This document shows, one piece after another, positions 9,113 through 20,087 of a stretch of DNA of 64,000 bases. Every line of letters starts with the position of its first letter. The first letter of the stretch is position 1. The stretch comes from Halioglobus maricola (GTDB lineage Bacteria > Pseudomonadota > Gammaproteobacteria > Pseudomonadales > Halieaceae), in the NCBI RefSeq assembly GCF_009388985.1, contig NZ_CP036422.1, positions 3,176,501-3,240,500 of the forward strand, in the 5' to 3' direction. The translations under genes and the position numbers were made by a program. The notes under the pieces were generated by a model. It searched no databases. It saw only the letters and a list, made by a program, of their open reading frames with translations, and was not told the origin of the DNA.

Positions 9113-10249
9113 TTACTTATAGCGCAGTGCGTTGAATTTTGCCTGATGATAGTCGCCGTCACCAAACGTGGCATTAATCATCATCAGACGCTTGGCGTAA
9201 TGGCCAATATCCAGCTCGTCGGTAATACCCATACCGCCGTGGATCTGAATCGCCTCACCAAAAATATGTTTGCCCGATTTGCTGATCATCACTCGCAGGG
9301 CGTGAATGGCCTGGGTGGTATCTCGCTCGTCGTCTGTCAGTGCACAAACCGCCCGATACAGCAGCGACTTGGCTTGCTCAAATGACATAAAGGTATCGAC
9401 CATGCGGTGCTGCAGTGCCTGGAAGCTGCCGATCGCTGTACCGAACTGCTCGCGAGTGCGCGCATATTCGACAGTCTTGGCATTAAGCGTTTCCATAATG
9501 CCGATGGCTTCGGCAGAGAGCGCCAGGTTGGCCTCGAGCACAACTTCCTCAAGGATGCCCCAGGCTTCCCCTTCGGTGCCGATTAAATTGCCCGCGGGCA
9601 CGGAAACATTCTCCAGCACGACATTGGCGACAACCTGGCCGTCCATCATGCGGTAACTGACCCGCGATACGCCCTCAGCGGACGCTGGCACCAGAAACAG
9701 GCTAATGCCTGCTTCGTCGCTCTGCTCACCGCTGGTGCGAGCGGAAACCACCAGATAGTCGGCGTTGGCGCCATTTACCACAGCGACTTTTTCGCCGCTA
9801 AGCACATAGCCGTCGCCTTCTTTGCCGGCGGTAGTCTTGATATCCGCCATCTCGTAGCGACCCTGGCGTTCCAGATAGGCAAAAGCGCCCAGCTCGGAGC
9901 CATCGATAATCGCGGGAATCCTCTCTGCTTTTACCTCGTCGGTCGCGCCTTTCTGCAACAAGCCGCCGTACAGCAGGACCGTCGAAAGGAATGGCTCAAG
10001 CACCAGGCCTTTGCCCAGCTCTTCCATGACAACCATCACATCGACGGCGCCGCCGCCGAAACCGCCGTACTCTTCCTCGAAGGGAATAGACAACCAGCCC
10101 AGCTCGGCAAAGGTCTGCCACTTGGCTCGATCGATACCCGTGTCGGAATCAGCGATTCCGCGGCGGGTATCAAAATCGTAGTCGTCCTGCACATAGCGGG
10201 CCACGCTGTCACGCAGCATCACCTGCTCTTCACTGAAATCAAAATTCAT
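9113..10249 (-). CDS. Acyl-CoA dehydrogenase
   Basis: This 378-residue flavoprotein begins MNFDFSEEQVMLRDSVARYV, typical of acyl-CoA dehydrogenases, and has the C-terminal FAD-binding block GEAIQIHGGMGITDELDIGHYAKRL. It would introduce an alpha,beta double bond into an acyl-CoA, passing electrons to ETF. In the central beta domain the usual substrate/FAD loop is divergent, as is common in the smaller subunit of heteromeric (alpha2beta2) dehydrogenases acting on bulky CoA esters. It lies 15 bases after a second, larger acyl-CoA dehydrogenase in the same operon, so the two may form a heteromer, as FadE pairs do in steroid side-chain degradation. That pairing is inference. GGAG is well placed before the ATG. 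Confidence 0.93.
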   Translation of the reverse strand: MNFDFSEEQVMLRDSVARYVQDDYDFDTRRGIADSDTGIDRAKWQTFAELGWLSIPFEEEYGGFGGGAVDVMVVMEELGKGLVLEPFLSTVLLYGGLLQKGATDEVKAERIPAIIDGSELGAFAYLERQGRYEMADIKTTAGKEGDGYVLSGEKVAVVNGANADYLVVSARTSGEQSDEAGISLFLVPASAEGVSRVSYRMMDGQVVANVVLENVSVPAGNLIGTEGEAWGILEEVVLEANLALSAEAIGIMETLNAKTVEYARTREQFGTAIGSFQALQHRMVDTFMSFEQAKSLLYRAVCALTDDERDTTQAIHALRVMISKSGKHIFGEAIQIHGGMGITDELDIGHYAKRLMMINATFGDGDYHQAKFNALRYK

Positions 10250-10264
10250 TGCGATACTCCCTGC

Positions 10265-11449
10265 TTACAGACCGAGAACGGCCTTGGCGATAATGTTGCG
10301 CTGCACTTCGTTGGAACCACCGTAGATGGTAGCGGCGCGGCCATACATGTACTTCTTGAACGCTCGAGTACCAAACTCATGACCGAGCTCTTCCGGCCCA
10401 GGTGCACCTGGGCGCACGCCCTGGTAGTGAGCCGCTACGTCCATCAGCAGTTCCTGGCTGGCCTGCTGCAGTTCGGTGCCCTTGATTTTCAGCAGGGAAG
10501 ATTCGGCGCCGGGCGCTCCACCCTTGGCCACTGAGGCCAACACGCGCAGCTCTGTGAATTCCAGCGCCATCAGCTCAATCTCAACATCGGAGACACGCTT
10601 CTGGAACAGCGGATCATCAATCAGTCGCTTGCCACCATTGACCTCGGTAGCAGCGTACTCTTTAACCATCCTGACCCAACGTGTGGTGTCAGCAACATCC
10701 GCAATGGCGGTACGCTCGTGGGCGAGCAGCGCTTTGGCGTAAGTCCAACCCTTGTTCTCTTCACCGATAAGGTTGGCCACTGGCACACGCACATCGTTGA
10801 ACTCCACCTCGTTGAGGCTGTGGTGATCATCGATCGACACAATCGGATTCACCTTGATGCCGGGTGACTTCATGTCGATCAACAGGAAGGAAATCCCCGC
10901 CTGTTTCTTACCTTCATTGCTGGTGCGTACGAGGCAGAAAATCCAGTCGGCAAACTGCGCGTAGCTTGTCCAGATTTTGGCACCGTTAATAATGTAATCG
11001 TCGCCGTCGCGAACCGCGCGGGTCTTCAGGGAGGCGAGATCAGAGCCCGAGCCGGGTTCTGAATAACCCTGGCACCACCACTCGTCGCTGGCGAGAATCT
11101 TGGGCAGGAAGCGCTCTTTCTGCTCATCCGTGCCAAAGGTATAAATGACTGGCCCTACCATCTTCAACCCAAACGGCAGGACGTCGCGGATACCGCGGGC
11201 GGCCCGTTCAGTTTCGTAAATAAAGCTCTGGGTGGCGTTCCAACCCGTGCCACCAACGGCCTCAGGCCAGCCGGGCGCTATCCAGCCCTGGGCATGCAGG
11301 CGTTTCTGCCACTCGACAATTGCCAGGGGGAAAACCTCCGGGTCGGGGTTGTTCAGGCGGGCTTCAAGCTCGGCGTCATAGGCCTTGTCGAAAAACGCGC
11401 GTACCTCGTCGCGAAACGCCAGTTCTTCGGCGCTGAAAGATGTATCCAC
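10265..11449 (-). CDS. Acyl-CoA dehydrogenase (first gene of catabolic operon)
   Basis: A 394-residue acyl-CoA dehydrogenase. I chose the GTG at 11449 because a full AGGAGGT lies six bases upstream and the protein then begins (M)DTSFSAEELAFRDEVRAFF, as in the family; the longer frame adds 35 residues without similarity. Visible blocks are QGYSEPGSGSDLASLKTRA, NGAKIWTSYAQFADWIFCLVRTS and a C-terminal YGRAATIYGGSNEVQRNIIAKAVLGL, in which the YGGSNEVQRN segment contacts FAD. This is the longer, usually catalytic type. It leads the operon that continues with the second dehydrogenase, LLM oxidoreductase, SDR and phosphatase. The 145-base leader before it carries an inverted repeat (11508-11526). 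Confidence 0.93.
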   Translation of the reverse strand: MDTSFSAEELAFRDEVRAFFDKAYDAELEARLNNPDPEVFPLAIVEWQKRLHAQGWIAPGWPEAVGGTGWNATQSFIYETERAARGIRDVLPFGLKMVGPVIYTFGTDEQKERFLPKILASDEWWCQGYSEPGSGSDLASLKTRAVRDGDDYIINGAKIWTSYAQFADWIFCLVRTSNEGKKQAGISFLLIDMKSPGIKVNPIVSIDDHHSLNEVEFNDVRVPVANLIGEENKGWTYAKALLAHERTAIADVADTTRWVRMVKEYAATEVNGGKRLIDDPLFQKRVSDVEIELMALEFTELRVLASVAKGGAPGAESSLLKIKGTELQQASQELLMDVAAHYQGVRPGAPGPEELGHEFGTRAFKKYMYGRAATIYGGSNEVQRNIIAKAVLGL

Positions 11450-11507
11450 TGTGTTACCTCCTGGGCTATTTGTGCGCGGGAATTTGGGCAAAAACCCATA
11501 CCGGCCA

Positions 11508-11526
11508 GTACCATAGCGAGTGGTAC
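11508..11526. promoter_or_regulatory. Perfect inverted repeat upstream of the acyl-CoA dehydrogenase operon (possible operator)
   Basis: GTACCA and TGGTAC form a perfect six-base inverted repeat around a seven-base spacer, 59-77 bases before the GTG start of the first gene. A repressor dimer (for example TetR- or FadR-type) could bind here, but no regulator gene is adjacent and no experimental counterpart is known to me. Confidence 0.35.
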
Positions 11527-11594
11527 CGGGAGGCACAATGTTGACAGGTATCACAATAATTGACCGCAGCGTACGCGGCCATTAGCAGGAGGGA

Positions 11595-12449
11595 TCAGTA
11601 GAGCAGACTGTAGAGCTTGCGTTGGTACTCTGCGGCGAGGGGATCGCCTTTGCCAAGGCTGGCAATTGTGTCTAGCAGCGCCTTTTTGGTGGCACCATCT
11701 CCGTGATTGAGGTCCTTGCGCAGAATGGTCACCAGGTGCTCCATCGCGTCTTTGAACCGCCCGCCACTGGTAAGCTGCACCGCCAATTCGGCCATGATGT
11801 CGAGATTGTCCGGGTCTGCTGCCAGCTGTTGTTCGAGCGCATCCACCTCGGGAGACTTCGCCGCCTGGCGTTTGATCTCGAGCTGCGCGCGCAGTTGCTC
11901 GTAGGCAGCGTCCTGGTCCGCCATGCGCACGCCATCCAGCAGCGTTGCGGCCTCGTCCAGGCGCAAGGCCTCGATCAGACAGTGACAGTAGGCCACGGTA
12001 ATTTCGTACAGCTGGCCCGATTCATCCCAGGCCTGGCGCAGCGGCGTGAGCGCAGCGGCAAAATTGCCCTCGTCCATCGCTTCTTTCGCCAGTTGCAGCA
12101 GTCCGTCCCAGGGTTTGGGAAGGTATTTGCCGAGCAGTGCCCGGATTTCATTCTCTGTCTGGGCACCGGCGAAGCCGTCCACCGGTTGACCATCTTTAAT
12201 CACCATCACGGTGGGCAGGCTGCGCACACCGAACTGCTGGGCAATCATGCCCTGCTCGTCGGCATTCACTTTCGCCAGCAGAAATGCACCGTTGTACTCG
12301 TCGGCAATTTTTTCCAGCAGCGGCATGAGCACCTTGCAGGGCTCACACCAGTCCGCCCAGAAATCCACCACAACCGGGCGGTTATGGGACTCCTCGATCA
12401 ACAACGCCGCGGCGTTGGTTTCATCAATATTGACGATATGTTCAGACAT
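11595..12449 (-). CDS. cnoX: Thioredoxin-domain co-chaperone CnoX (YbbN-like) with TPR tail
   Basis: The 284-residue protein has an N-terminal thioredoxin fold (~1-110) followed by a helical TPR-like half, the architecture of CnoX/YbbN. In E. coli CnoX acts as a holdase and redox protector that hands substrates to GroEL and DnaK. Unlike the E. coli protein, which has SxxC at the active site, this one keeps a complete C-x-x-C (W-C-E-P-C, Cys-35 and Cys-38) and the cis-proline segment SLPTVMV, so it may be an active thiol oxidoreductase as in some other bacteria. AGGA precedes the ATG. It follows dapB after nine bases, at the end of the dnaK-dnaJ-dapB run, consistent with co-expression in heat stress. 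Confidence 0.9.
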   Translation of the reverse strand: MSEHIVNIDETNAAALLIEESHNRPVVVDFWADWCEPCKVLMPLLEKIADEYNGAFLLAKVNADEQGMIAQQFGVRSLPTVMVIKDGQPVDGFAGAQTENEIRALLGKYLPKPWDGLLQLAKEAMDEGNFAAALTPLRQAWDESGQLYEITVAYCHCLIEALRLDEAATLLDGVRMADQDAAYEQLRAQLEIKRQAAKSPEVDALEQQLAADPDNLDIMAELAVQLTSGGRFKDAMEHLVTILRKDLNHGDGATKKALLDTIASLGKGDPLAAEYQRKLYSLLY

Positions 12450-12458
12450 AAAGTGTTC

Positions 12459-14401
<1,943 letters not shown>

Positions 14402-14442
14402 GGCTTCTCAGCGTGCTTTTTTCAGCTAATCCTTAAATGACT

Positions 14443-14502
14443 ACGCGGGCAGCTAGGGCCCGCGTGGTCGAACTTGAATCGTAGGCGCCGCTATAGCGGC
14501 GC
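14443..14502 (-). other. Two G+C-rich hairpins between dnaK and dnaJ
   Basis: Within the 123-base dnaK-dnaJ gap are an 18-base perfect palindrome at 14485-14502 (GCGCCGCTA/TAGCGGCGC) and an 8-base stem with 7-base loop at 14443-14465 (ACGCGGGC/GCCCGCGT). Neither is followed by a T run on the minus strand, so they are not standard terminators. They may protect the dnaK mRNA 3' end, act as a processing site or reduce read-through so that DnaJ is made in smaller amounts than DnaK. Confidence 0.6.
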
Positions 14503-14524
14503 TCACGGGGATAAAGTGCGGGAC

Positions 14525-16444
14525 TTACTTCTTGTCGTCCTGTACTTCCTCGAACTCGGCGTCCATGACATCTTCGCCCTGGGGCTCAGCCTGTGCAGCG
14601 CCTTCAGCAGCCTGGGCCTGTTCGGCCTGGGCAGCGTACATCTTCTGCGCTACAGGGCCGGTGGCTTCAGTCAGCTTTTCAGCCGCAGCGTCAATGGCTT
14701 CCTTGTCGTCGCCCTTAACAGTTTCCTCTGCTTCAGTGACGGCGGCTTCAATCGCGGCCTTCTCTTCGTCAGTGGCGTGCTCGCCGGCTTCTTCAAGCGT
14801 GTTCTTGGCAGCATGGATCAAGCCCTCGCAAGTATTGCGGGATGTGATCAGCTCCTCGAACCTGGCGTCTGCTTCAGCATTCGCTTCAGCGTCTGCGACC
14901 ATTTGCTCGATGTCTTCATCGCTCAGGCCACCCGAGGCGGTGATACGAATCGACTGTTCTTTACCGGTTGCCTTGTCCTGGGCAGACACGTGCAGGATAC
15001 CGTTGGCGTCCAGGTCGAAGGTAACTTCAATCTGGGGCATGCCGCGCGGTGCGGGCGGAATGTCGGCCAGGTCGAAGCGACCCAGTGACTTGTTGCCCGT
15101 GGCCTGCTTGCGCTCACCCTGGACCACGTGAATGGTCACGGCAGTCTGGTTGTCGTCCGCAGTGGAGAACGTCTGTGACTTCTTGGTCGGGATCGTAGTG
15201 TTCTTCTCGATCAGCGGCGTAGCCACTCCACCCATGGTCTCAATACCCAGGGTCAGAGGAGTCACGTCCAGCAGCAGTACGTCTTTTACGTCTCCGGACA
15301 GCACCGCACCCTGGATGGATGCACCCATGGCCACAGCTTCGTCAGGATTCACGTCTTTGCGCGGCTCTTTGCCGAACAATTCTGCAACCTGGGTCTGCAC
15401 CATCGGCATGCGGGTCTGGCCACCGACCAGGATCACATCGTCGATCTCGGAGGGAGACAGGCCGGCATCCTGCAGAGCTGTTTTTACAGGCTCCATGGAG
15501 CGCTTGACCAGGTCTTCGACCAGGGATTCCAGCTTGGCGCGAGACAGTTTCACAACCAGGTGCTTGGGACCCGTAGCGTCTGCCGTGATATAGGGCAGGT
15601 TCACTTCAGTCTGCTGACTGGAAGAGAGCTCGATCTTGGCTTTCTCGGCAGCTTCCTTCAGGCGCTGCAGTGCCAGCGGATCGTTGTGCAGGTCGATGCC
15701 CTGCTCTTTCTTGAACTCGCCTGCCAGATATTCGATCAGGCGCAGGTCAAAGTCTTCACCACCGAGGAACGTGTCGCCGTTGGTAGAAAGCACTTCAAAC
15801 TGGTGCTCGCCATCGACTTCCGCGATCTCAATGATGGAGATATCGAAAGTACCGCCACCCAGGTCGTATACCGCTACGGTGTGGTCGCCCTTGGCCTTGT
15901 CCATACCGTAGGCCAGTGCTGCAGCTGTCGGCTCGTTGATGATGCGCTTTACTTCGAGGCCAGCAATTTTACCGGCGTCTTTGGTCGCCTGGCGCTGGGA
16001 GTCGTTAAAGTAAGCGGGAACAGTGATAACCGCTTCGGTCACCGGCTCGCCCAGGAATTCCTCGGCGGTTTTTTTCATCTTACGCAGCACTTCAGCTGAC
16101 ACCTGAGGGGGTGCCATCTTCTCGTCGCGTGCCTGTACCCAGGCGTCGCCATTGTCGGCGGCGATGATCTTGTAGGGGACCATGCTGATGTCTTTCTGTA
16201 CGACATCGTCCTTGAACTTACGGCCGATCAGGCGCTTCACCGCGAACAGGGTATTGGTGGGGTTAGTCACCGCCTGACGCTTGGCGCTCTGGCCTACCAG
16301 GATTTCACCGTCGTCGGTGTAACCCACGATGGATGGTGTAGTGCGATCGCCTTCAGCGTTCTCAATGACGCGCGGCGCGTCGCCGTCCAGTACGGATACA
16401 CACGAGTTAGTGGTACCCAGGTCGATTCCAATAATCTTGCCCAT
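14525..16444 (-). CDS. dnaK: Chaperone protein DnaK (Hsp70)
   Basis: The 639-residue Hsp70 begins [21 protein letters not shown] with the phosphate-1 loop. Further motifs are [28 protein letters not shown] (phosphate-2 loop) and [11 protein letters not shown] near 340-350. The substrate-binding domain and a Gln/Ala-rich lid follow, ending [17 protein letters not shown], a DnaK-typical acidic tail. It folds nascent and stress-damaged proteins in the cytoplasm with DnaJ and GrpE. A sigma-32-like promoter lies just upstream (16500-16527), and a GGCGCC inverted repeat sits in the leader between that promoter and the start codon. Confidence 0.99.
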   Translation of the reverse strand: MGKIIGIDLGTTNSCVSVLDGDAPRVIENAEGDRTTPSIVGYTDDGEILVGQSAKRQAVTNPTNTLFAVKRLIGRKFKDDVVQKDISMVPYKIIAADNGDAWVQARDEKMAPPQVSAEVLRKMKKTAEEFLGEPVTEAVITVPAYFNDSQRQATKDAGKIAGLEVKRIINEPTAAALAYGMDKAKGDHTVAVYDLGGGTFDISIIEIAEVDGEHQFEVLSTNGDTFLGGEDFDLRLIEYLAGEFKKEQGIDLHNDPLALQRLKEAAEKAKIELSSSQQTEVNLPYITADATGPKHLVVKLSRAKLESLVEDLVKRSMEPVKTALQDAGLSPSEIDDVILVGGQTRMPMVQTQVAELFGKEPRKDVNPDEAVAMGASIQGAVLSGDVKDVLLLDVTPLTLGIETMGGVATPLIEKNTTIPTKKSQTFSTADDNQTAVTIHVVQGERKQATGNKSLGRFDLADIPPAPRGMPQIEVTFDLDANGILHVSAQDKATGKEQSIRITASGGLSDEDIEQMVADAEANAEADARFEELITSRNTCEGLIHAAKNTLEEAGEHATDEEKAAIEAAVTEAEETVKGDDKEAIDAAAEKLTEATGPVAQKMYAAQAEQAQAAEGAAQAEPQGEDVMDAEFEEVQDDKK

Positions 16445-16499
16445 TGTTAATCTCCAGTTTGGGTGGCGCCTCGGCGCCTTATCAATTGCGTTGTTCTGT

Positions 16500-16527
16500 A
16501 TCTGGGGTCAATCTGGCCGGATTCAAC
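16500..16527 (-). promoter_or_regulatory. Sigma-32-like heat-shock promoter of dnaK
   Basis: On the minus strand GTTGAAT (16527-16521) and CCCCAGAT (16507-16500) are separated by 13 bases. This agrees closely with the sigma-32 consensus CTTGAAA / CCCCATNT and its usual spacing. It starts within 10 bases of the grpE stop codon, giving dnaK a promoter independent of grpE. Confidence 0.75.
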
Positions 16528-16536
16528 CCCCCTTGT

Positions 16537-17139
16537 TTATTTACTGACCATCACCATCGCGGGACGAATCAAGCGGCCGTTGAGGGTGTAGCCCTTCTGC
16601 ATCACCGCGATCACGGTGTTGGGCTCAACCTCGGGGTTCTCGATCATGCTCATGGCCTGATGCAGGTTCGGGTCGAAGGGCTCGCCGTTGGGGTCGACCA
16701 CCTCGATATTCTGCTTGCCCAGCACATCAATCAGGCTTTTCAGGGTGAGCTCTACGCCTTCGGCGATAGGCTTGATCACCTCGTCATCGCCGGAAGCGCT
16801 TTCCAGAGCGCGCTCCAGGTTGTCGGCTACCGGAAGCAGATCGCCAGCAAACCGCTCGAGCGCGAATTTACGGGCCTTTTCAATGTCCTGCTCTGCACGG
16901 CGCTTGGCGTTCTGAACCTCGGCCTGGGCCCGCAGAACGGCGTCTTTGGCAGCGGCGAGTTCTTCATGCAGCTGCGCTACCTCGTCGTCCTCAGCGGGCT
17001 CCGGGGCGATCTGTTCAGCCGCCTCGGCCGCGGCTTCAGCTGCTGCGATTTCTTCGGCGGTTTCCAGCTCAACCTCGGGAGTATTTGGCTGGTCTTCCTG
17101 GGTGTTGTTTTCCGGCTGTTTTGAGTCTTGCTCGGCCAC
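16537..17139 (-). CDS. grpE: Nucleotide exchange factor GrpE
   Basis: GrpE releases ADP from DnaK. The product (200 residues from the GTG at 17139) has an acidic, disordered N-terminus, a long coiled coil (~45-110, rich in Ala/Glu heptads), and the C-terminal beta domain with [13 protein letters not shown] and the terminal block [49 protein letters not shown]-type signature (key residues H-Q-A, G-Y, R-P-A-M-V). The GTG is chosen because GGAG lies seven bases before it; an ATG at 17160 is possible but has no Shine-Dalgarno sequence. It is preceded by a near-consensus sigma-32 promoter and follows hrcA on the same strand. Confidence 0.95.
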   Translation of the reverse strand: MAEQDSKQPENNTQEDQPNTPEVELETAEEIAAAEAAAEAAEQIAPEPAEDDEVAQLHEELAAAKDAVLRAQAEVQNAKRRAEQDIEKARKFALERFAGDLLPVADNLERALESASGDDEVIKPIAEGVELTLKSLIDVLGKQNIEVVDPNGEPFDPNLHQAMSMIENPEVEPNTVIAVMQKGYTLNGRLIRPAMVMVSK

Positions 17140-17180
17140 GTTTGCACTCCGTAATGGCATCAATTCAGGGGATGCAAGGG

Positions 17181-17210
17181 ATATGGGGGCAAATTGGGGG
17201 GGTTCAAGGG
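17181..17210 (-). promoter_or_regulatory. Sigma-32-like heat-shock promoter of grpE
   Basis: The minus strand has CCCTTGAAC (-35, 17210-17202) and CCCCATAT (-10, 17188-17181) with a 13-base spacer, nearly identical to the sigma-32 consensus. It lies in the hrcA-grpE gap, 42 bases before the chosen GTG start, so grpE can be induced separately from hrcA. Confidence 0.8.
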
Positions 17211-17268
17211 GTGATTCGAGGGGTTTTTTGGCGGTTTTGCGCGGGCAGAACTGCGCGGAGGAATCGAG

Positions 17269-18303
17269 CTATTTAGCGAGCGCCTGGCTCAACATCTTGG
17301 CGGTGACATCGACTATCGGAATAACACGTTCATAGGCCATGCGCGTGGGGCCAATCACCCCCAGCACACCCAGGGTTTGCACCCCATCACTGTAGGGTGC
17401 GGTCACTACAGAGTAGTCACCAAAGACCTCGTAGCCGGCCTCTTCCCCAATGAATACCTGTACCCCGTCGGCGCTGGAACAGCGGTCAAGCAGGTGCAGC
17501 AGGTCTTTCTTCTGCTCGAATGCATCAAACAGCTCGCGCAGCTTGAGCACTTCCTCGGCGGTCGCATTGCCGATGAGCTTGCTCTCGCCGGCCATGACGT
17601 ATTCTTCCTCGTTCACTTCCTGGTCCAGCGCCTTACTGGCCAGTTCCAGAGAATCGCGTAAATAGGCGTCAATCTGGGCGCGGGCATCGTGCATTTCGCG
17701 CAGGATATCCTCCTGGGCAATGTTTAGCGGCCGGCCGGCGAAGCGCTGGTTGACCATGGCGGCCGCTTCCCGTAACTGTTCTTCAGTAAAAGGCCGCTCG
17801 GTATAGATGATACGGTTCTGCACCTCGCGCTCATTCACCACGAGAATCACCAGCACCCGGTTGCCCGAGAGGGGCAGAAACTCCACCTGGCGCAACTGAT
17901 GGGCCTCCTGCCGGGGCACTGTTACCAGGCCGGCCTGGGCAGAGATATTGGCGAGCAGGCTGGAGGCACTCTGCACCAGTTCATTGGCGGATTTATCCGG
18001 ATTGAGTTCATGCCGCAGTGCCGAAACGGCTTCAGAGTGCAGCGGCTGCACCTGCAGCAGGCTGTCGACGAACAGGCGATAGCCCATCGCCGTAGGGATG
18101 CGACCCGCGGAGGTGTGCGGAGAGATCAGAAAGCCGCGATCCTCGAGATCGGACATCACATTGCGAATAGTGGCGGCACTCACCGGCAGGCCGGCCTCCT
18201 CCATCAGCGTTCGCGAGCCAACGGGCTGCCCGTCGCGAATGTGGCGCTCAACCAGGGTTTTGAGCAGAACGCTGGCGCGGTCCGATATCACATCAATTGT
18301 CAT
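17269..18303 (-). CDS. hrcA: Heat-inducible transcription repressor HrcA
   Basis: HrcA represses heat-shock genes by binding CIRCE elements and is thought to be kept active by GroE. The 344-residue protein begins with a winged helix (SDRASVLLKTLVERHIRDGQPVGSRTL... AATIRNVMSDLEDRGFLISPHTSAGRIPT), containing the HrcA signature PHTSAGRIPTxxGYRxFVD. A GAF-like middle and the C-terminal GVLGVIGPTRMAYERVIPIVD block follow. It is divergent from recN and upstream of grpE-dnaK. No complete CIRCE (TTAGCACTC-N9-GAGTGCTAA) is seen near hrcA, grpE or dnaK, so its target (possibly groESL) is probably elsewhere. Confidence 0.96.
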   Translation of the reverse strand: MTIDVISDRASVLLKTLVERHIRDGQPVGSRTLMEEAGLPVSAATIRNVMSDLEDRGFLISPHTSAGRIPTAMGYRLFVDSLLQVQPLHSEAVSALRHELNPDKSANELVQSASSLLANISAQAGLVTVPRQEAHQLRQVEFLPLSGNRVLVILVVNEREVQNRIIYTERPFTEEQLREAAAMVNQRFAGRPLNIAQEDILREMHDARAQIDAYLRDSLELASKALDQEVNEEEYVMAGESKLIGNATAEEVLKLRELFDAFEQKKDLLHLLDRCSSADGVQVFIGEEAGYEVFGDYSVVTAPYSDGVQTLGVLGVIGPTRMAYERVIPIVDVTAKMLSQALAK

Positions 18304-18427
18304 GCCCCGGTTGTATCACAGCAGGCGCGATTTACAAAACCTGCACCGGAAAGCGACAGGTTAACGCCGATGATGTTTATGCAGATCGGCATCTGGGGTA
18401 TAACTGCTGAAACCATCGGGGAATCCC

Positions 18428-20080
18428 ATGCTCAGCCATATCAGCATCAGTAATTACACCATCGTCTCGGAACTGGAGATGGAATTTGCTCCGGGTATGA
18501 CCGTGATCACCGGCGAAACCGGCGCCGGCAAATCGATCACCCTGGACGCCCTGGGCCTTTGTCTGGGAGACCGGGCCGACCCGAAAGCCGTGCGCCACGG
18601 CGCACCGCGAGCCGAAATTGCCGCCACCTTTGATATCAGTCACATCCCCGCGGCCACCGCGTGGCTCAACAGCCGCGACCTGGCTGGCGGCGATGAATGC
18701 CTGCTGCGCCGGGTGATCACCGCCGAGGGCCGCAGTCGCGCCTACATCAATGGCTCCTCATCCACGCTACAGGACTGTGCCGAACTGGGTGCCTTACTGC
18801 TGGACATCCACAGCCAACACGCCCACCAGTCGCTGTTGCGTAAACCCGTGCAACGAGCACTACTCGATGCCTACGCGGGCCACCAGAAACTTGCCGGCGA
18901 AGTGGAACAAAGCGCGTCAGACTGGCTCCGCGCCCAGCGCGAGCTCGAATTACTCACCGGTTCAGCCGATGAGCACGCCTCCCGCGCCCAGTTACTGGCC
19001 TACCAGGTGGAAGAGCTGGACCAGCTGGATCTGGGCGAGAACGAGCTACAGGCACTGGAGCAGGAGCAGAAACTGCTAGCCAATGCCGAACAGATTCTCT
19101 CCTCCGCCCACTCCGCGCTGGACCTGTGTGACGAGCAGGAAAATGGCACTCGCCAGGCCCTGCAATTGATCAGTGACGATGCTCACGCCAGCGATGCCGC
19201 CGGCAGTGCACGGGAGTTACTCGACAGCGCCGCCATCCAGATCGCCGAGGCCCGCAGCGAAATCCAGCGCCATCTCGATGCCGTGGAAATCGACCCGGAG
19301 CGCCTCGACGCCGTGCAACGCCGGCTCGAAGCCATTTACGATGTAGCGCGAAAACACCGGGTGATGCCCGAACAGGTGGCAGAAGTGCACCAGCGCCTGC
19401 GTGAGGAACTGGACAGCCTCGCCGGGAGCGAGGAGCGCATCAACGAACTTCAGGCGGAGATGGTCCAGCTTGAGGACACCTACGCCAAGCAGGCCAGGAA
19501 ACTCAGCAGCGGCCGGGCCAAAGCCGGCAAGAAACTGGTGAAGGCCGCGCAGGAAATTCTTGCCACACTGGCCATGGCCCAGTGCACCCTGGAAGTATCG
19601 CTAAAGCCTCGCGAGACCGAAGCGCCCCACCCTCACGGCGTGGAGGACATTGAACTCCTGCTCAGCACCAACCCCGGTGCTGCACCGCAGAGCCTGGGCA
19701 AGATAGCCTCTGGCGGTGAGCTCTCACGCATCAGTCTTGCAATTCAGGTTGTGACTGCCAGCGCCGGCACCGTGCCCAGCATGGTGTTTGATGAAGTAGA
19801 TGTGGGTATCGGCGGCGCCGTGGCGGAGGTTGTAGGCAAATTGCTGCGAGACCTCGCCAGCACCGCCCAGGTACTGTGCGTAACCCACCTGCCCCAGGTG
19901 GCGGCACAGGGCCACCAACACCTTCAGGTGAGCAAGCGCTCCAGTAAGGAATCCGTGGAAACCAGCCTCAGCGAGCTGGCCGCCGAGGAGAAGGTAGAAG
20001 AAATCGCCCGGATGTTAGGCGGAGTGAAGATTACCGAACAGACCCTGGCGCACGCCCGGGAAATGTTGGAGAGCGCCTAG
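18428..20080 (+). CDS. recN: DNA repair protein RecN
   Basis: RecN is an SMC-like ATPase that helps hold and repair DNA double-strand breaks. The 550-residue protein starts MLSHISISNYTIVSELEMEF, with Walker A in TGETGAGKSITLDALGL. Two coiled-coil stretches (~155-230 and ~320-370) flank the middle, and the C-terminal half carries the ABC signature LGKIASGGELSRISLAI, Walker B MVFDEVDVGIGG and the H-loop VLCVTHLPQVAA. All motifs needed for activity are present and the length is standard. It diverges from hrcA and converges with fur, with seven bases between the stop codons. I could not find a LexA box (CTGT-N8-ACAG) in the 124-base upstream region. Confidence 0.98.
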   Translation: MLSHISISNYTIVSELEMEFAPGMTVITGETGAGKSITLDALGLCLGDRADPKAVRHGAPRAEIAATFDISHIPAATAWLNSRDLAGGDECLLRRVITAEGRSRAYINGSSSTLQDCAELGALLLDIHSQHAHQSLLRKPVQRALLDAYAGHQKLAGEVEQSASDWLRAQRELELLTGSADEHASRAQLLAYQVEELDQLDLGENELQALEQEQKLLANAEQILSSAHSALDLCDEQENGTRQALQLISDDAHASDAAGSARELLDSAAIQIAEARSEIQRHLDAVEIDPERLDAVQRRLEAIYDVARKHRVMPEQVAEVHQRLREELDSLAGSEERINELQAEMVQLEDTYAKQARKLSSGRAKAGKKLVKAAQEILATLAMAQCTLEVSLKPRETEAPHPHGVEDIELLLSTNPGAAPQSLGKIASGGELSRISLAIQVVTASAGTVPSMVFDEVDVGIGGAVAEVVGKLLRDLASTAQVLCVTHLPQVAAQGHQHLQVSKRSSKESVETSLSELAAEEKVEEIARMLGGVKITEQTLAHAREMLESA

Positions 20081-20087
20081 CTCGCTA

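Noticed and set aside
17140-17149. TTTGCACTC, close to a CIRCE half-site, at the grpE ribosome-binding region
   Set aside because: The other half at the required distance matches only two of nine bases.
18304-18427. LexA box expected before recN
   Set aside because: No CTGT-N8-ACAG pattern is present in the gap.
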